A stretch of DNA of 13,451 bases from positions 1 to 13,451 of the forward strand of contig PUKM01000249.1 of the NCBI GenBank assembly GCA_003552325.1. Direction: 5' to 3'. Of the stretch, positions 13,344-13,451 are shown one piece after another (within the stretch, counting starts at the first letter, position 1; every line of letters starts with the position of its first letter). A program made the position numbers and the translations under genes. The stretch is from Natrialbaceae archaeon (GTDB lineage Archaea > Halobacteriota > Halobacteria > Halobacteriales > Natrialbaceae). The notes beneath the pieces were generated by a model. The model was not told the DNA's origin. It did no database searches and saw only the letters and a list, made by a program, of their open reading frames with translations.

Positions 13344-13451
13344 TCAGCCGCGGTGGTATCCGATCAAGAAGCCAGTCGTGAATCCAGCTCCGACAGTGAC
13401 CGTAGAGGCAAGGGACTCGAGGTACGTCGTTCCCTGTTCGGCCTGTTCTGA
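13344..13451 (-). CDS. FUN14-family membrane protein, C-terminal end only
   Basis: The last 35 codons of a gene entering from the right edge. The visible protein ends SLASTVTVGAGFTTGFLIGY followed by HRG and a TGA. The Gly-rich hydrophobic segment closing with GFLIGY-basic-Gly resembles the last helix of FUN14-domain proteins, small multi-span membrane proteins found in many haloarchaea. With so little sequence the family call is tentative. It is convergent with the SBDS gene, 51 bases apart. Confidence 0.5.
   Translation of the reverse strand, partial: SEQAEQGTTYLESLASTVTVGAGFTTGFLIGYHRG

Noticed and set aside
1..13451. Search by eye for tRNA or rRNA genes, CRISPR repeats and intact insertion sequences
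   Set aside because: I saw no cloverleaf with GGTTCGAATCC-type T-arm in an intergenic region, no spaced repeats, and no transposase motif with terminal repeats.

Overview
The window is chromosomal DNA from a haloarchaeon. Proteins are strongly acidic, GC is high, several genes have TATA-like boxes about 26-28 bases before the start codon (the leaderless pattern usual in haloarchaea), and the gene content is archaeal: Tfx, TbsP/DUF5821, archaeal RNase P proteins, proteasome alpha and SBDS. By eye CTAG is very rare (about 6 sites) and CTCGAG very common (about 60 sites). I lean towards Natrialbales, but that is inference.

Left part (1-2836): the 3' part of a short-chain dehydrogenase-like gene and a Tfx-type regulator, both on the minus strand. 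On the plus strand follow a possible 48-residue membrane peptide, homoserine kinase (thrB) and a small four-helix membrane protein. Middle (2862-6148): a COG0523 metallochaperone-type GTPase with a large His-rich insert (minus), divergent from a VapBC toxin-antitoxin pair with a perfect 16-bp palindrome at its promoter, then serine hydroxymethyltransferase glyA (minus). ThrB and GlyA both belong to threonine/glycine/one-carbon metabolism but are not in one operon.

Centre (6347-8910): a 706-residue protein of unknown function ending in a CHAT (caspase-like protease) domain with both catalytic dyad residues in place. It stands alone, with no co-directional partner gene. Behind it lies about 440 bases of AT-richer DNA without a convincing gene, then the regulator TbsP.

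Right part (9831-13451): Rpp30 (RNase P) - methyltransferase - Pop5 (RNase P) in one tight operon, followed by proteasome alpha (psmA) and SBDS, each with its own promoter, and the convergent 3' end of a FUN14-family membrane protein gene. This is the archaeal RNase P/proteasome/exosome 'superoperon' without its exosome genes, which fits the known absence of the exosome from haloarchaea.

The best candidates for new biology are the orphan CHAT protein, the short open frame filling the psmA leader, the methyltransferase built into the RNase P operon, and the vapB operator palindrome.
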